Counted from the stretch's first letter, positions 1 through 9,100 are shown. The stretch is DNA of 64,000 bases from JACPVF01 sp964502095 (GCA_964502095.1 CAZCUF010000001.1:186001-250000), one strand, 5' to 3'. The notes: generated by a model not told the origin, from the letters alone. Numbers and translations: made by a program.

Positions 1-3000
1 AACCCTGACCGCGTGAGTCTGCGCGTTTTGCGCCGTTTTTCGTACACGGAACTCGATACCGATTACCAGTGGGACAAGTTGCGCTCGGCATACGGTGTGG
101 CGGAGTGGTCGGAGCCGCTGTTCAATAACCGTGCACTGTTCTCGGATTACTATCTCAACGAGCGCCTGAACCAGCGCAGTGAATGGAAGGAAGATGCACG
201 CCCCGCGTATCGTGCGCTCAGTGATCTGATGGCGGAGGCGCGTCAGAAATACTCTGCCCAGCCAGAGGAGAAGGTTCGTGCAAATTTGCTGGAGCCTGTT
301 TTCAAGATTCTGGGCTGGACGTGGGAATACGGAAAACAGGCAAATAGTGAACGCAAAGAGCCTGATTATTGGCTGAAGACCGCTGCAAGTGACCGTGTGC
401 CCTGCCTAGCATATTCCTGGGATCGCTCACTTGATAGCATTGACGAGAAGCGGGATACGAATACACCGATGGAAAATCCAGCGCAAAGCGTTGTGAGTAT
501 TCTCGAAGAAATGGACGCTGAGTCTGCGGGCTGGGCGGTTGTGACCAACGGTAAGACCTGGCGTTTGTATTCAGCGCGGGCACATTCACGTGCCACGAAC
601 TACTATGAGATCGATCTTGAAGAGACGTTAGCCAGCCCTGATTTGGCGGAGACATTTCGCTATTTCTGGCTGTTCTTCCGTGCCAATGCATTCAAGAAGG
701 ACGGACAAGGTTCGTTCGTTGATTCACTCCTGACTGAGTCGGCTTCGTATGCCAAGGCATTGGGTGACCGCTTGAAGGAGAACATCTTTGAGGATGTGTT
801 CCCTTATTTTGCGGAAGGATTTATCAAGAATTGGGGCAAGCCCGCGGTGCAGTTGACCGATGCGGACTTGGACGAAACCTTCCATGCCACATTGACCTTC
901 CTTTATCGCTTGTTGTTCCTGCTGTATGCCGAGTCGCGGGACTTGCTGCCCGTGAAGGAGACGCGTGGATATTGGGAAGCCTCTCTCAATCGTATCAAGG
1001 AAGAGATCGCGGCAAAGGCGGGCGAGATCGTTGATCTTGCCGACGATAAATTAGAGAAGGCGTATTCCGCCACAGAGACAAATTTCTACGACCGCCTGAG
1101 CGAGTTGTTCGCAGTGATCGACAAGGGCAAGGCGGATTTGAATGTGCCGATGTACAACGGCGGGTTGTTCGTGACGTTTGATGATGAGAAATCCCTAAAG
1201 GTCTCGGAGACCTTTAGGGATTCGGATGTGGAAGAAGCGGAGGAAGTCCGAGCCGCACGCTTTTTATCCACGCATAAAATCCCTGATCGCTTTCTGGCGT
1301 TGGGGTTGGATAGGTTGGCGCGTAACATTGATGAGAAGACCCAGTCGCTGGCGATGATCGATTACAAGTCTCTGGGGGTGCGGCAGTTGGGTTCGATCTA
1401 TGAAGGCTTGCTGGAGTTCAAGGTACGCGTTGCGCGCGAGAAGATGGCGATCGTGGCAGGCAAGAAGGGCGAGGAGATCGTCGCATACAAGGAAGCAGCG
1501 GAGAAAAAACTCAAGATCAAGTCCACAGGCAGGGGCGCGGCGCGAAGCGAGTTCGTCATCCAAAAAGGCGCGGTGTATCTGGAAAACGACAAGCACGAGC
1601 GCAAGGCGTCGGGTTCCTATTACACGCCCGATTACATCGTGAAGTACATCGTGCAGCAGACGGTGGGTCCTGCGCTGGAAGCCAAGTGCGAAGCCTTGCG
1701 TCCGCGGCTGCGTAAGGCACAAGAAGCGCATAAGCGCGCGGTGGAGAATCAGAAGGCGTTCCAAAAAATGGGGCAGATGGGCGACGACCCCGAAAAACAG
1801 GCAAACGATTTTGCTCATGTGGTGGATGACCTGTTCGATATGCGCGTGCTCGACCCTGCGATGGGCAGTGGTCACTTTTTGGTGGAAGCGGTGGACTTCA
1901 TCACCGACCGCCTGCTGGCGTTCCTGAATGCCTTCCCGTGGAACCCCGTGACGGCGACCCTGCGGAAAACGCGTCAGACCATTTTGGAGGAGATGCAGCG
2001 GCAGGGCGTGAGCATTGACCCCGCGCGCCTGACGGATGTGAACCTGTTGAAACGCCACGTGCTTAAGCGCTGTATTTACGGCGTGGACTTGAACCCGATG
2101 GCGGTGGAACTGGCAAAGGTGAGCCTGTGGCTCGATTGCTTTACGCTCGGCGCGCCGCTCTCGTTCCTTGACCATCATTTGAAGTGCGGCAATTCGCTCA
2201 TCGGCGCTCAGGTGGAAACCGTGCGCTCTGAGATCGAAATGGTCACCACCACACGCACGCGCAAGGTGGCTGCTGAAAACAAAAAGGAATACAAAACCAT
2301 CCAATCCATTGGGATGCAGTTCGATATGTTCGGCTCGATGTGGACGGGCGCGATGCTGGCGACTGACCTAATGCGGAATGTGGGTGGGTTGAGCGACGTG
2401 ACCGCCGAGCAGGTGCGCCAAAGCCGACAGGAATACAAAAAAGCGGCGGACGCGCTGGCGCCGTTCAAATTGATTTTGGATGTGTACACCAGCCGCTGGT
2501 TTGGCAATGAAGATACCAAGCAGAGCCAGCCTGCCATGCTTTTCTTGCGGGATGGCGCCAACATGAAGTGGCTGAAAGACCCGCGCACGGCTCGCGCCGA
2601 CCTCAAGCCTGATGTCGCCAAAATAGCCGATACCACGCTGAAAGCGAGCCGCGAAAAACGCTTCTTTCACTGGGAATTGGAATTCCCCGAAGTGTTCTTT
2701 GGCGCGAGCAAGAACAGCACACAAGAAATTGTATTGAAAGAAAATGCTGGCTTTGATGTAGTGATTGGGAATCCACCCTATGATGTCAAGGTAACCAGTG
2801 AAGATGATGTTTCAGAAATTGATTATTTTAATTCAACATATTTTGGAGCAGCCTACAAAATCAATGTTTTTTCCTTGTTTTTGGAACGCAGTATAAGTAT
2901 TTGCAAGGAAACAGGATACAACGCTCTAATTATTCCTAACACCATTTTAGCCAACCGACATTTCGAAAAATTACGCCGACATATTATAGAGAAAAAATTG

Positions 3001-5442
3001 TTATCGCAAGTAGCAATTCCAGAGGGAATGCCTTTTGGTGATGCAGTTGTCGAAACAGTAATACTTGTACTTTACGGCAGCGCATATAAAGACGAAATAG
3101 AAATCCAAACATTATTGCCTGATCAAATCAGAACAGAATATGTATTGGATGTGAATACATTTGGACAATTGCAGCGTGCAGAATTTAGGATTTCTTGGAA
3201 ACCTAGCGATTTCTCATTTTTACAGAAATTGAACGATGTTTCTGTTGGATTGGAAAATCTGTACGATTTATATAATGGCATTAAGACACAAGATAACCAA
3301 AGCATGTTGGCGAAAGTCGCGAAATCAAAAACATGGAAACCAGTTATCCGCGGCGGAGATGTGGAGCGGTATTCGATTGATTGGGATAACCTTTATGTTA
3401 ATTTCGACAAGAAGTTGCTTAAGAGTGGTTTTGATGAAAGCAAGCATGAGCAGCAACAGAAAGTTGTAATTAGGCGTGCGGACAATCGAATGATTGCAGC
3501 ACTTGAAAGTGAAAGGTATTACATCTTAGATACACTTCACATACTATCTCGACTATCCGATTTCGACGAACGTGCGCTTGTTGCAGTATTAAATTCAAAA
3601 GTTGCTAATCATTGGTTGAATCTAATGCAGGCAGAATCGGGTATCGTGCTACCTGAAGTAAAAATAGATTTCCTGCGTAGTTTTCCAATACGTCGGATAG
3701 ATTTTAGCGGTTCGCAAAGTCACCGCAAATTATACAAAGAACAATTAAGCACTTTAATTTCCACTCGTGTATTTAGCGATGTAACAGAGTTTGTTGATCA
3801 GCGAATAGTAGCACGTGAAATTGATGTTATTCACGATTTGCTCGTGCTTTTTGCTGAGCGCATGATCGAACTCAATCAACAAAAACAAGCCGAAATGAAA
3901 CGTCTGCTCGGCTGGTTGGAAGGCGTGCTCAAGGTCAGTGTGGATGAGTTGACGGGCAAGAGCAAAGTCCGCAACTATATTGGCGATTACCAAAAAGACG
4001 AACCCGAACTCACCTTCGCCGAACTGGACGACATCCTGTTCAAGAACAAGAACAAAGTCAAAGTCTCGCTCAACGACTCGCGCCTTATGGCGAAAGTCCG
4101 CGACGAGTATGAGAAGTCGCTGGAAGTTCTGCGCCCGATCAAATCCGCACTCAAATGGACGGATGATCTGATCGATCAGGTGGTCTATCGTCTGTATGGG
4201 TTGACGGAAGAAGAGATCGCGATCGTGGAAGGCAAGGAAAGACCTGAGCCTGTAAAAGAGATCATTTCCACAACTCCCGCCACCACGTTTGAAAAGCCTC
4301 TGTCCATTGCGCGAGAAAGCGACCCGAACAATCTGGCAAGGATCATGTCCGTGCTGAATCGGCAGGGTCCGCTCACGGCGCGCGACCTGTCTGGTGCGCT
4401 GACCGATATGCGCGTCAATCTCGGTCCCGACAAAGCCGAAACCATTCGGCGCGAATTCGAGTTCCTGAAATGGATCGAACCCGAGCAATCCAAATGGACG
4501 CTCACCGAACGCGGCAAAGATCTGGCGTCAATGGCTGGCGCAGGACATTTCAGCGAGTTCGCCCGTCAACTGTGTGTGGATAACGACCGCTATAATCAAC
4601 GGGTTGTCAGCAGGCTGCTCCAGCGCATGTGGCAGATCAGCCCCGATCTGCAAGGCGCAATCATCATCCCCAAGCCTGCCTTTGAGAACCTGCCCGAGTC
4701 GCTCAATGAACTCAAGAAACAATTGCAAGTCAACCTGCCCAAATGGAGCGCCGCGCTGCAAAAGCAGGTGAAAAACTTTGGTGGCATAGAACATGTCAAC
4801 GACTTTGCGGAAAACATCGTCAACGGCATGTCCGCGCGCTGGGAAAAGGCTCCGCTCTCGGAGAAGGTCAACCGCCTGCAAACCCTGATCGGCGAAGTCT
4901 TCTTCCAAGCCATGCTGGGTGAGATCATCTCTCCCAACGATGTGGACATCTGGCAAAACCGCATGGATTGGGCGGGTCTGACTCACACCGCGCGCGATCT
5001 GCCTGGCACACAGGGTCACATCTGGTACCCTGTCGGTGCGTTCCGCGAGCAGGGCGATGAATTCACCGCCGTACCTGGTTTGGTCAACGCTGAGAACCAG
5101 ACCTTCCACCGCTTCACCCCCAGCGGCAAGCGGTTCGCTGAACAATTTATGTCCACGCTCTTTGACGGCTATCGTCAGACGCAAAAAGTGACGAATGTGG
5201 AATACGTCTCTCTGCTGGCTGTCCGCGACTGGGTGTGCTACCGCTTGCGGATCAGCCACGAAGTCTTCGAGCAAACGCTTCAGACTCAATTTCCGCTTGC
5301 ACTGCGTAAAGAGATTCCCTACTCCCTTGCGCTTGAGGTGGATATTTCCCACTCCGAACTTACTCGTCTCGGCAATGCCCGTCCCGTCGTCATTGATGGC
5401 AGTCCGCGTTATATTATTTCCATGCGCTCCCGCACCAAATAG
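1..5442 (+). CDS. Large Eco57I/PglX-type DNA adenine methylase, likely nuclease-dead type IIG relative (5' partial)
   Basis: Predicted N6-adenine DNA methylase of a defence system. The frame is open to base 1; the first start inside is GTG at 13 with no visible ribosome site before it, so the true start probably lies outside. Numbering is from that GTG. The N-terminal part resembles the type IIG nuclease domain: P117-D118 is present, but the expected V-E-A-K strand reads C131-L-A-Y134, so the catalytic Glu and Lys are absent. SAM motif I DPAMGSG begins at D614 and catalytic motif IV NPPY at N920. A winged-helix-like stretch lies around residues 1440-1500, and the last 300 residues are unrecognised. 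About 1,800 residues is long for PglX (about 1,200). Bases about 2700-3850 are markedly AT-rich against the rest. The ATPase gene follows after 12 bp. Methylase identity is strong; loss of nuclease activity is inferred from alignment by eye. Confidence 0.88.
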   Translation, partial: NPDRVSLRVLRRFSYTELDTDYQWDKLRSAYGVAEWSEPLFNNRALFSDYYLNERLNQRSEWKEDARPAYRALSDLMAEARQKYSAQPEEKVRANLLEPVFKILGWTWEYGKQANSERKEPDYWLKTAASDRVPCLAYSWDRSLDSIDEKRDTNTPMENPAQSVVSILEEMDAESAGWAVVTNGKTWRLYSARAHSRATNYYEIDLEETLASPDLAETFRYFWLFFRANAFKKDGQGSFVDSLLTESASYAKALGDRLKENIFEDVFPYFAEGFIKNWGKPAVQLTDADLDETFHATLTFLYRLLFLLYAESRDLLPVKETRGYWEASLNRIKEEIAAKAGEIVDLADDKLEKAYSATETNFYDRLSELFAVIDKGKADLNVPMYNGGLFVTFDDEKSLKVSETFRDSDVEEAEEVRAARFLSTHKIPDRFLALGLDRLARNIDEKTQSLAMIDYKSLGVRQLGSIYEGLLEFKVRVAREKMAIVAGKKGEEIVAYKEAAEKKLKIKSTGRGAARSEFVIQKGAVYLENDKHERKASGSYYTPDYIVKYIVQQTVGPALEAKCEALRPRLRKAQEAHKRAVENQKAFQKMGQMGDDPEKQANDFAHVVDDLFDMRVLDPAMGSGHFLVEAVDFITDRLLAFLNAFPWNPVTATLRKTRQTILEEMQRQGVSIDPARLTDVNLLKRHVLKRCIYGVDLNPMAVELAKVSLWLDCFTLGAPLSFLDHHLKCGNSLIGAQVETVRSEIEMVTTTRTRKVAAENKKEYKTIQSIGMQFDMFGSMWTGAMLATDLMRNVGGLSDVTAEQVRQSRQEYKKAADALAPFKLILDVYTSRWFGNEDTKQSQPAMLFLRDGANMKWLKDPRTARADLKPDVAKIADTTLKASREKRFFHWELEFPEVFFGASKNSTQEIVLKENAGFDVVIGNPPYDVKVTSEDDVSEIDYFNSTYFGAAYKINVFSLFLERSISICKETGYNALIIPNTILANRHFEKLRRHIIEKKLLSQVAIPEGMPFGDAVVETVILVLYGSAYKDEIEIQTLLPDQIRTEYVLDVNTFGQLQRAEFRISWKPSDFSFLQKLNDVSVGLENLYDLYNGIKTQDNQSMLAKVAKSKTWKPVIRGGDVERYSIDWDNLYVNFDKKLLKSGFDESKHEQQQKVVIRRADNRMIAALESERYYILDTLHILSRLSDFDERALVAVLNSKVANHWLNLMQAESGIVLPEVKIDFLRSFPIRRIDFSGSQSHRKLYKEQLSTLISTRVFSDVTEFVDQRIVAREIDVIHDLLVLFAERMIELNQQKQAEMKRLLGWLEGVLKVSVDELTGKSKVRNYIGDYQKDEPELTFAELDDILFKNKNKVKVSLNDSRLMAKVRDEYEKSLEVLRPIKSALKWTDDLIDQVVYRLYGLTEEEIAIVEGKERPEPVKEIISTTPATTFEKPLSIARESDPNNLARIMSVLNRQGPLTARDLSGALTDMRVNLGPDKAETIRREFEFLKWIEPEQSKWTLTERGKDLASMAGAGHFSEFARQLCVDNDRYNQRVVSRLLQRMWQISPDLQGAIIIPKPAFENLPESLNELKKQLQVNLPKWSAALQKQVKNFGGIEHVNDFAENIVNGMSARWEKAPLSEKVNRLQTLIGEVFFQAMLGEIISPNDVDIWQNRMDWAGLTHTARDLPGTQGHIWYPVGAFREQGDEFTAVPGLVNAENQTFHRFTPSGKRFAEQFMSTLFDGYRQTQKVTNVEYVSLLAVRDWVCYRLRISHEVFEQTLQTQFPLALRKEIPYSLALEVDISHSELTRLGNARPVVIDGSPRYIISMRSRTK
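1190..1222. repeat. 33-bp perfect palindrome in frame inside the methylase gene
   Basis: Two 16-base arms (1190-1205 and 1207-1222) are exact reverse complements around one central G. The arms begin AATCCCTAAAGG. The repeat is read through in frame and codes for SLKVSETFRDS, in a stretch that looks like a loop between conserved blocks. It resembles a mobile palindromic element accommodated in a protein, but no second copy of this sequence was seen in the window. Confidence 0.85.
2700..3850 (+). other. AT-rich mosaic segment covering motif IV and the presumed target-recognition region of the methylase
   Basis: Base use drops sharply inside the gene: bases 2821-2880 have 16 G+C of 60, whereas 1921-1980 have about 38 of 60. 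The gene returns to its former composition after about 3850. The segment holds the NPPY motif and the following variable region, where such enzymes usually carry DNA specificity. Boundaries are approximate. Recombinational replacement of the specificity region is inferred. Confidence 0.6.
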
Positions 5443-5454
5443 GAGATTTTCATC

Positions 5455-6918
5455 ATGTCTGTCAATCCACTCGAACGCCAGAAGAAATTGCAGCAAGCAG
5501 ATCCGCCTGTCGAGCAGAAGAACGCCTACCAGGAACTGTATGGCTTGCGTGAGAATCCCTTCCCGTCAATGGCGTTATTTTCGCCGAACATCAACGATCC
5601 GCGCCGCAATGGCGAGATCTACGACGCTGAATTCCGCAAGGAAGAAGAGAGAGACTTCTTCAAAATGTTTATCCAGCCTGATAACGGCGACCGCCCAACG
5701 CAATTGGGATTCATCCGTCTCGACCCGCAAGCAGGCGGGCGCGGCAATGGCAAGTCCGCTTTCCTGCACCGAATCATGCAACGGATCAACGGGCAGGATT
5801 GGGAAGGTGAATGGGTAACCAATGCAGATGACCCCAATCTGTTCTGCTTGGGCGTTCACGTGTTGCCTGAGCCGAAGAAACAAAAACGCATTTGGGAGTT
5901 CGCCCGTCTGGTTTTTGAGACCATGTCCGATCAAAAACTCTTTGCGGAGATCGACAAGCAACTTCGCGCCGCGATACTTATCAACTTGCTGGCACCAGAG
6001 CAAATGACCGAACTTGGCAGTTTGCCTGCCGATGAACTTGATAAGTCTTTGTCTGATGCAAATGAGTTTTCCGCATTGCTGGAAAAGTACGGTCACACTG
6101 TCCCTGGCTTTGTGGATATGGTCAGGAGTCTGATATCCAAAGAGGTAAGTAAGGAAACAGCCGACCAAAATCAGTTTCTGGATAATTTTTTCAAGAACGA
6201 ATGCAGTCTTGTGGTTACTTGGAGTGACTGGTCAAAGAATGGAATATTAGGCAGTGACTACAGGTGGCGCAAGTTTGGCATTGATTGGCTAACCGATGGG
6301 CTTGTCCCTGTCATGTTGGTGGCTGGCTACAGACGATTGATCATTTTGCTGGATGAGTTCGAGAAGATCTACATATCACAAAATGCCCGCGAACGCGACG
6401 AATTTCTGGATGGGTTGAGGCAATACTTCTTTGAGCGTGACTCTGTCGCCGTGAAATATCAGTACATCACCACCGTGCTGACCATCCACCCGTCCATTTA
6501 CACTTATGTCGGCACCAACTGGCGCCGTGTCGGTTTGGAGGGACTTGCTCCGTTGGGCGCCACTACAATTCAAAATGTTTCAGTAGAACTTGGTCCTTCA
6601 GACGCAGCTAAACTTGAACATCTGTTGACAGCATATTTAGACTATTTTCGAGTGAATACCGATGATCCAAACAAAGGCACAAGTTATCCATTTAGCAATG
6701 ATGCCCTAACTCCCGCGCTCGAGGCGGCAGAATTTTATCCACGTAACACACTCTGGTATGCCAACAAACTTCTTCATAAAGCTGCAGAGGAAAATATTCC
6801 TGCTCCGATTAGCCGTGGATTTGTAGATGAATTTATTCAGAGCGGCGTCAAACCACCACAGGATGAGGACGACGTCTATTTCAATCTGCCACCAGCTGCC
6901 AGCGATCTGACTGCTTAA
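5455..6918 (+). CDS. AAA-type ATPase of the defence island
   Basis: Predicted P-loop ATPase of 487 residues, probably the motor or switch partner of the upstream methylase. Walker A is GGRGNGKS with K100, and Walker B is LIILLDEFEK with D300-E301. The N-terminus has an ENPFPSMALF stretch of unknown role. No nuclease motif or membrane segment is visible. It starts 12 bp after the methylase with AGGAG just upstream, and ends 9 bp before the PIN gene, so the three are almost certainly co-transcribed. It is far shorter than the BREX ATPase BrxC/PglY (about 1,200 residues) and has no recognisable DUF499 features. ATPase assignment is sure; its role is inferred from context. Confidence 0.8.
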   Translation: MSVNPLERQKKLQQADPPVEQKNAYQELYGLRENPFPSMALFSPNINDPRRNGEIYDAEFRKEEERDFFKMFIQPDNGDRPTQLGFIRLDPQAGGRGNGKSAFLHRIMQRINGQDWEGEWVTNADDPNLFCLGVHVLPEPKKQKRIWEFARLVFETMSDQKLFAEIDKQLRAAILINLLAPEQMTELGSLPADELDKSLSDANEFSALLEKYGHTVPGFVDMVRSLISKEVSKETADQNQFLDNFFKNECSLVVTWSDWSKNGILGSDYRWRKFGIDWLTDGLVPVMLVAGYRRLIILLDEFEKIYISQNARERDEFLDGLRQYFFERDSVAVKYQYITTVLTIHPSIYTYVGTNWRRVGLEGLAPLGATTIQNVSVELGPSDAAKLEHLLTAYLDYFRVNTDDPNKGTSYPFSNDALTPALEAAEFYPRNTLWYANKLLHKAAEENIPAPISRGFVDEFIQSGVKPPQDEDDVYFNLPPAASDLTA

Positions 6919-6927
6919 TATCCGCGT

Positions 6928-7929
6928 ATGCAATTCTTAACCGATTGCGAAATCCTTGAATATTGCCATAGCAACCTTGAAGAGAGAGATGCTATCTTTC
7001 AGCGTGCACTTGATAATCAGGCTAAGCCAGTTTATCAAGTGCAGTTGTTTGAACTTTGCCATGCCTTACATATCTTGGTCAAGCATCAAGGTGTTTCTCC
7101 ATCAGATTTCCGGAAATGTTGGGCAGATGTGTGTAAAAGGCATATTGAATCAGGGGAATATTTCATCCATGTTGCCAATGACCAGATTGACCATCTGCGA
7201 AAAAAGATAATGGGCTTACCGCTGAGTCTCCCAGAAGACCTCGTTGCTCCGTGTGGAGATGATGAACATTATTGGGGTCACAACAAGCATTTGGTTAATC
7301 GAATCAAAACAACTTATACTTTGGATCCTATCACTGATTGGTGGAGTGCAACCCCACCTGAGGAGTATCCTAATCAGCCAGCAATAAAAGAAAACGACCA
7401 AGATTTTGTTCTGGATACCAATAACCTGATAGAAATATTAAACCAACTACCCAGTAATGGTTTCACGTCCGATATAAAAATTAATTTTCCAGAGAGATTA
7501 TCAGAAAACGCTCGAAGGAGATTTATTGAGATTATCCGTACACGAGGCGCAGCAGGCAAATTCATCATTCCGATCAGTGCGCTTGAAGAAGCTCATTGGG
7601 TAATCAATAAAACTTCCAACTTAGAAAAATATGATAATGTCCAAAAGGTTTTCAAGGCAATGTTGATCGACCCAGAGAACCCGCTGTGGAATATTTTCAG
7701 TATTGAGTCCATAAGCCAGGAAGTTTTCGATCGTTTCCTGTTGCTTTATGAAAAACTTGAATCAATCGGTGTAGATTTCTCAGATTTTGACGATTTTGGT
7801 GATTTGCTTGTCTTGGCTCATGGATTGCATAATGGCTGTAAGATAGCTACGAACGAATGGTTCGAAGGTAAAACGGATGTTTGGGATATGGTTGGACCGA
7901 TCTACCCGTTTTTGGTTATTGAAAAGTGA
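6928..7929 (+). CDS. PIN-domain protein with unknown N-terminal half
   Basis: Protein of 333 residues. The C-terminal half looks like a PIN nuclease: FVLDTNN with D163, an acidic EEAHW segment, then DFGDLLVLA and IATNEWF near the end, the usual order of acidic metal-binding residues in PIN domains. The N-terminal 150 residues are not recognised; they are rich in aromatic residues and Cys and could sense a partner. The gene lies 9 bp after the ATPase and 17 bp before the LexA-like gene. In other defence loci PIN domains cut RNA, often as the toxic effector; that role here is inferred. Base use is more AT-rich than the first gene. Confidence 0.65.
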   Translation: MQFLTDCEILEYCHSNLEERDAIFQRALDNQAKPVYQVQLFELCHALHILVKHQGVSPSDFRKCWADVCKRHIESGEYFIHVANDQIDHLRKKIMGLPLSLPEDLVAPCGDDEHYWGHNKHLVNRIKTTYTLDPITDWWSATPPEEYPNQPAIKENDQDFVLDTNNLIEILNQLPSNGFTSDIKINFPERLSENARRRFIEIIRTRGAAGKFIIPISALEEAHWVINKTSNLEKYDNVQKVFKAMLIDPENPLWNIFSIESISQEVFDRFLLLYEKLESIGVDFSDFDDFGDLLVLAHGLHNGCKIATNEWFEGKTDVWDMVGPIYPFLVIEK

Positions 7930-7946
7930 TTTGATGAAGGCATGTT

Positions 7947-8819
7947 ATGAAAACTGAGCGCCAGAATGATGCACTGCGAATAATCTATGACTATTTCAAG
8001 AAAAATGGTTCATATCCCAGCAACCTTCAAATGGCAAAGTTTCTTGGCTTGGATGCGAATCGATGGGGGAATACGCGCAGGTGGATGATGGATCAGAATA
8101 AACTGATTGAATCAGTCAGCAGTGATTTTGAGTTGCATCCCAATATTCTGGAAAGTTTTCGTCAAAAAGAAGAACAGTTGAGTAAACTAAATAACAATCG
8201 GGATAGCGAGAAATTGCCCACTCAATTGTCCTTTTCAGAAAATCAAACAAGACTACCAGAACCACCCAAGGAGTCCCCCCAAGCGGTCGCCAACCTTCCG
8301 AACGATTCCCGCCCTTCTGAGCAGTATAAAAATCCCGCTGATATAAGCATCTATGGCGCTGTCAATGCAGGTACAGACCTTGGCCCCGACGATTTATGGG
8401 TAGATATAGATTTTGAAGGCAGCGACACGATTACGATTTCTGAAGTTGAGATGGGACAAGATATTTTTGCTCTTGAAGTCAAGGGAAAAAGCATGGTCAG
8501 TGACGGAATTCTGCCTGAAGATTACATTATTGTTGAAAAAGTTTCCCCTGGTCAGATCAAAGTTGGCGATCTGATCGTGGCAAAATATTTGAAAAAGCAA
8601 TTTAATAAGACCAGCAAATCTAAAATTGATGAAATCCGCAATAATTCAGATTATTACATGGGTCCTACGCTCAAGTTTTTGATCAAGAAAGAAGAAGGGG
8701 TGGGATATACTTTGGCGCCTAAGAATCGGGACAGGCGATACACAATTGAAACGCGTGATATCAAGGATGACGAAATTTATAGGGTGGTTTCAGTCTATAG
8801 AATTATCCGCAGGCTATAA
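7947..8819 (+). CDS. LexA/CI-like self-cleaving transcriptional regulator (S24 peptidase)
   Basis: Protein of 290 residues with a putative DNA-binding N-terminus (residues about 1-65, LexA-like winged helix) and an S24/LexA autoprotease domain. The cleavage site is preserved: GAVNAG, with A141-G142 matching the Ala-Gly of LexA. The nucleophile is S182 in GKSM; the Lys of the dyad is probably K243 in PTLKF, which implies an insertion of about 25 residues before it compared with E. coli LexA. RecA-stimulated self-cleavage after DNA damage or phage attack is known for the family. It closes the upstream operon, is followed by a terminator at 8868-8893, and the next promoter contains an SOS-like palindrome that is its obvious candidate operator. 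Confidence 0.85.
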   Translation: MKTERQNDALRIIYDYFKKNGSYPSNLQMAKFLGLDANRWGNTRRWMMDQNKLIESVSSDFELHPNILESFRQKEEQLSKLNNNRDSEKLPTQLSFSENQTRLPEPPKESPQAVANLPNDSRPSEQYKNPADISIYGAVNAGTDLGPDDLWVDIDFEGSDTITISEVEMGQDIFALEVKGKSMVSDGILPEDYIIVEKVSPGQIKVGDLIVAKYLKKQFNKTSKSKIDEIRNNSDYYMGPTLKFLIKKEEGVGYTLAPKNRDRRYTIETRDIKDDEIYRVVSVYRIIRRL

Positions 8820-8867
8820 ACAAAATTACACGTTAATACATCTTTATACATCATAAAACATTTTCTC

Positions 8868-8893
8868 AAACCGACATAAAGCAATGTCGGTTT
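8868..8893 (+). terminator. Rho-independent terminator after the LexA-like gene
   Basis: Perfect 10-bp inverted repeat AAACCGACAT / ATGTCGGTTT with a 6-nt loop, followed by a T-rich stretch (GTTTGTT). It separates the methylase-ATPase-PIN-repressor operon from the helicase operon. Confidence 0.8.
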
Positions 8894-8913
8894 GTTTGTT
8901 CAGTGCTTATTTC

Positions 8914-8942
8914 TTGACAAATTAGAACATGTGTTCTAAACT
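8914..8942 (+). promoter_or_regulatory. Promoter with overlapping SOS-box-like operator
   Basis: TTGACA at 8914-8919 and TAAACT at 8937-8942 are spaced by 17 bp. Between and partly over the -10 lies a perfect palindrome at 8922-8939, TTAGAACATGTGTTCTAA, containing GAAC-ATGT-GTTC. This fits the Bacillus-type LexA box CGAACRNRYGTTYC except for the outer bases. A bound dimer would block RNA polymerase. The palindrome is direct observation; that the repressor encoded just upstream binds it is inferred. Confidence 0.8.
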
Positions 8943-8961
8943 ACATTTGAACTTAAAACTC

Positions 8962-9002
8962 AAATCCTCCCTAACAACCCTGGCAGGCAGCGGGGAGGAT
9001 TT
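8962..9002 (+). promoter_or_regulatory. Long stem-loop in the 5' leader of the helicase operon
   Basis: AAATCCTCCC (8962-8971) pairs exactly with GGGAGGATTT (8993-9002) across a 21-nt loop. It lies just downstream of the predicted promoter, in a leader of about 150 nt. The loop contains GGCAGGC, which could alternatively pair with GCCTGCC near 9069-9077, so two mutually exclusive folds are possible. A spaced inverted repeat AGAACAA (9011-9017) / TTGTTCT (9044-9050) echoes the operator half-site. No T-run follows the stem. Function unknown. Confidence 0.5.
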
Positions 9003-9100
9003 GTGAGATCAGAACAATACTCGGCGCAACATTCACTGAATATTTGTTCTAATTTCAAGTATACATAAATGCCTGCCGAGTGTCAAGATAGGAGCACACA

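Noticed and set aside
1264..2304. Minus-strand open frame of 346 codons inside the methylase
   Set aside because: Shadow frame; the plus strand carries the SAM-binding motif here.
4528..5496. Minus-strand open frame of 322 codons
   Set aside because: Antisense to the methylase C-terminus with no supported start or family.
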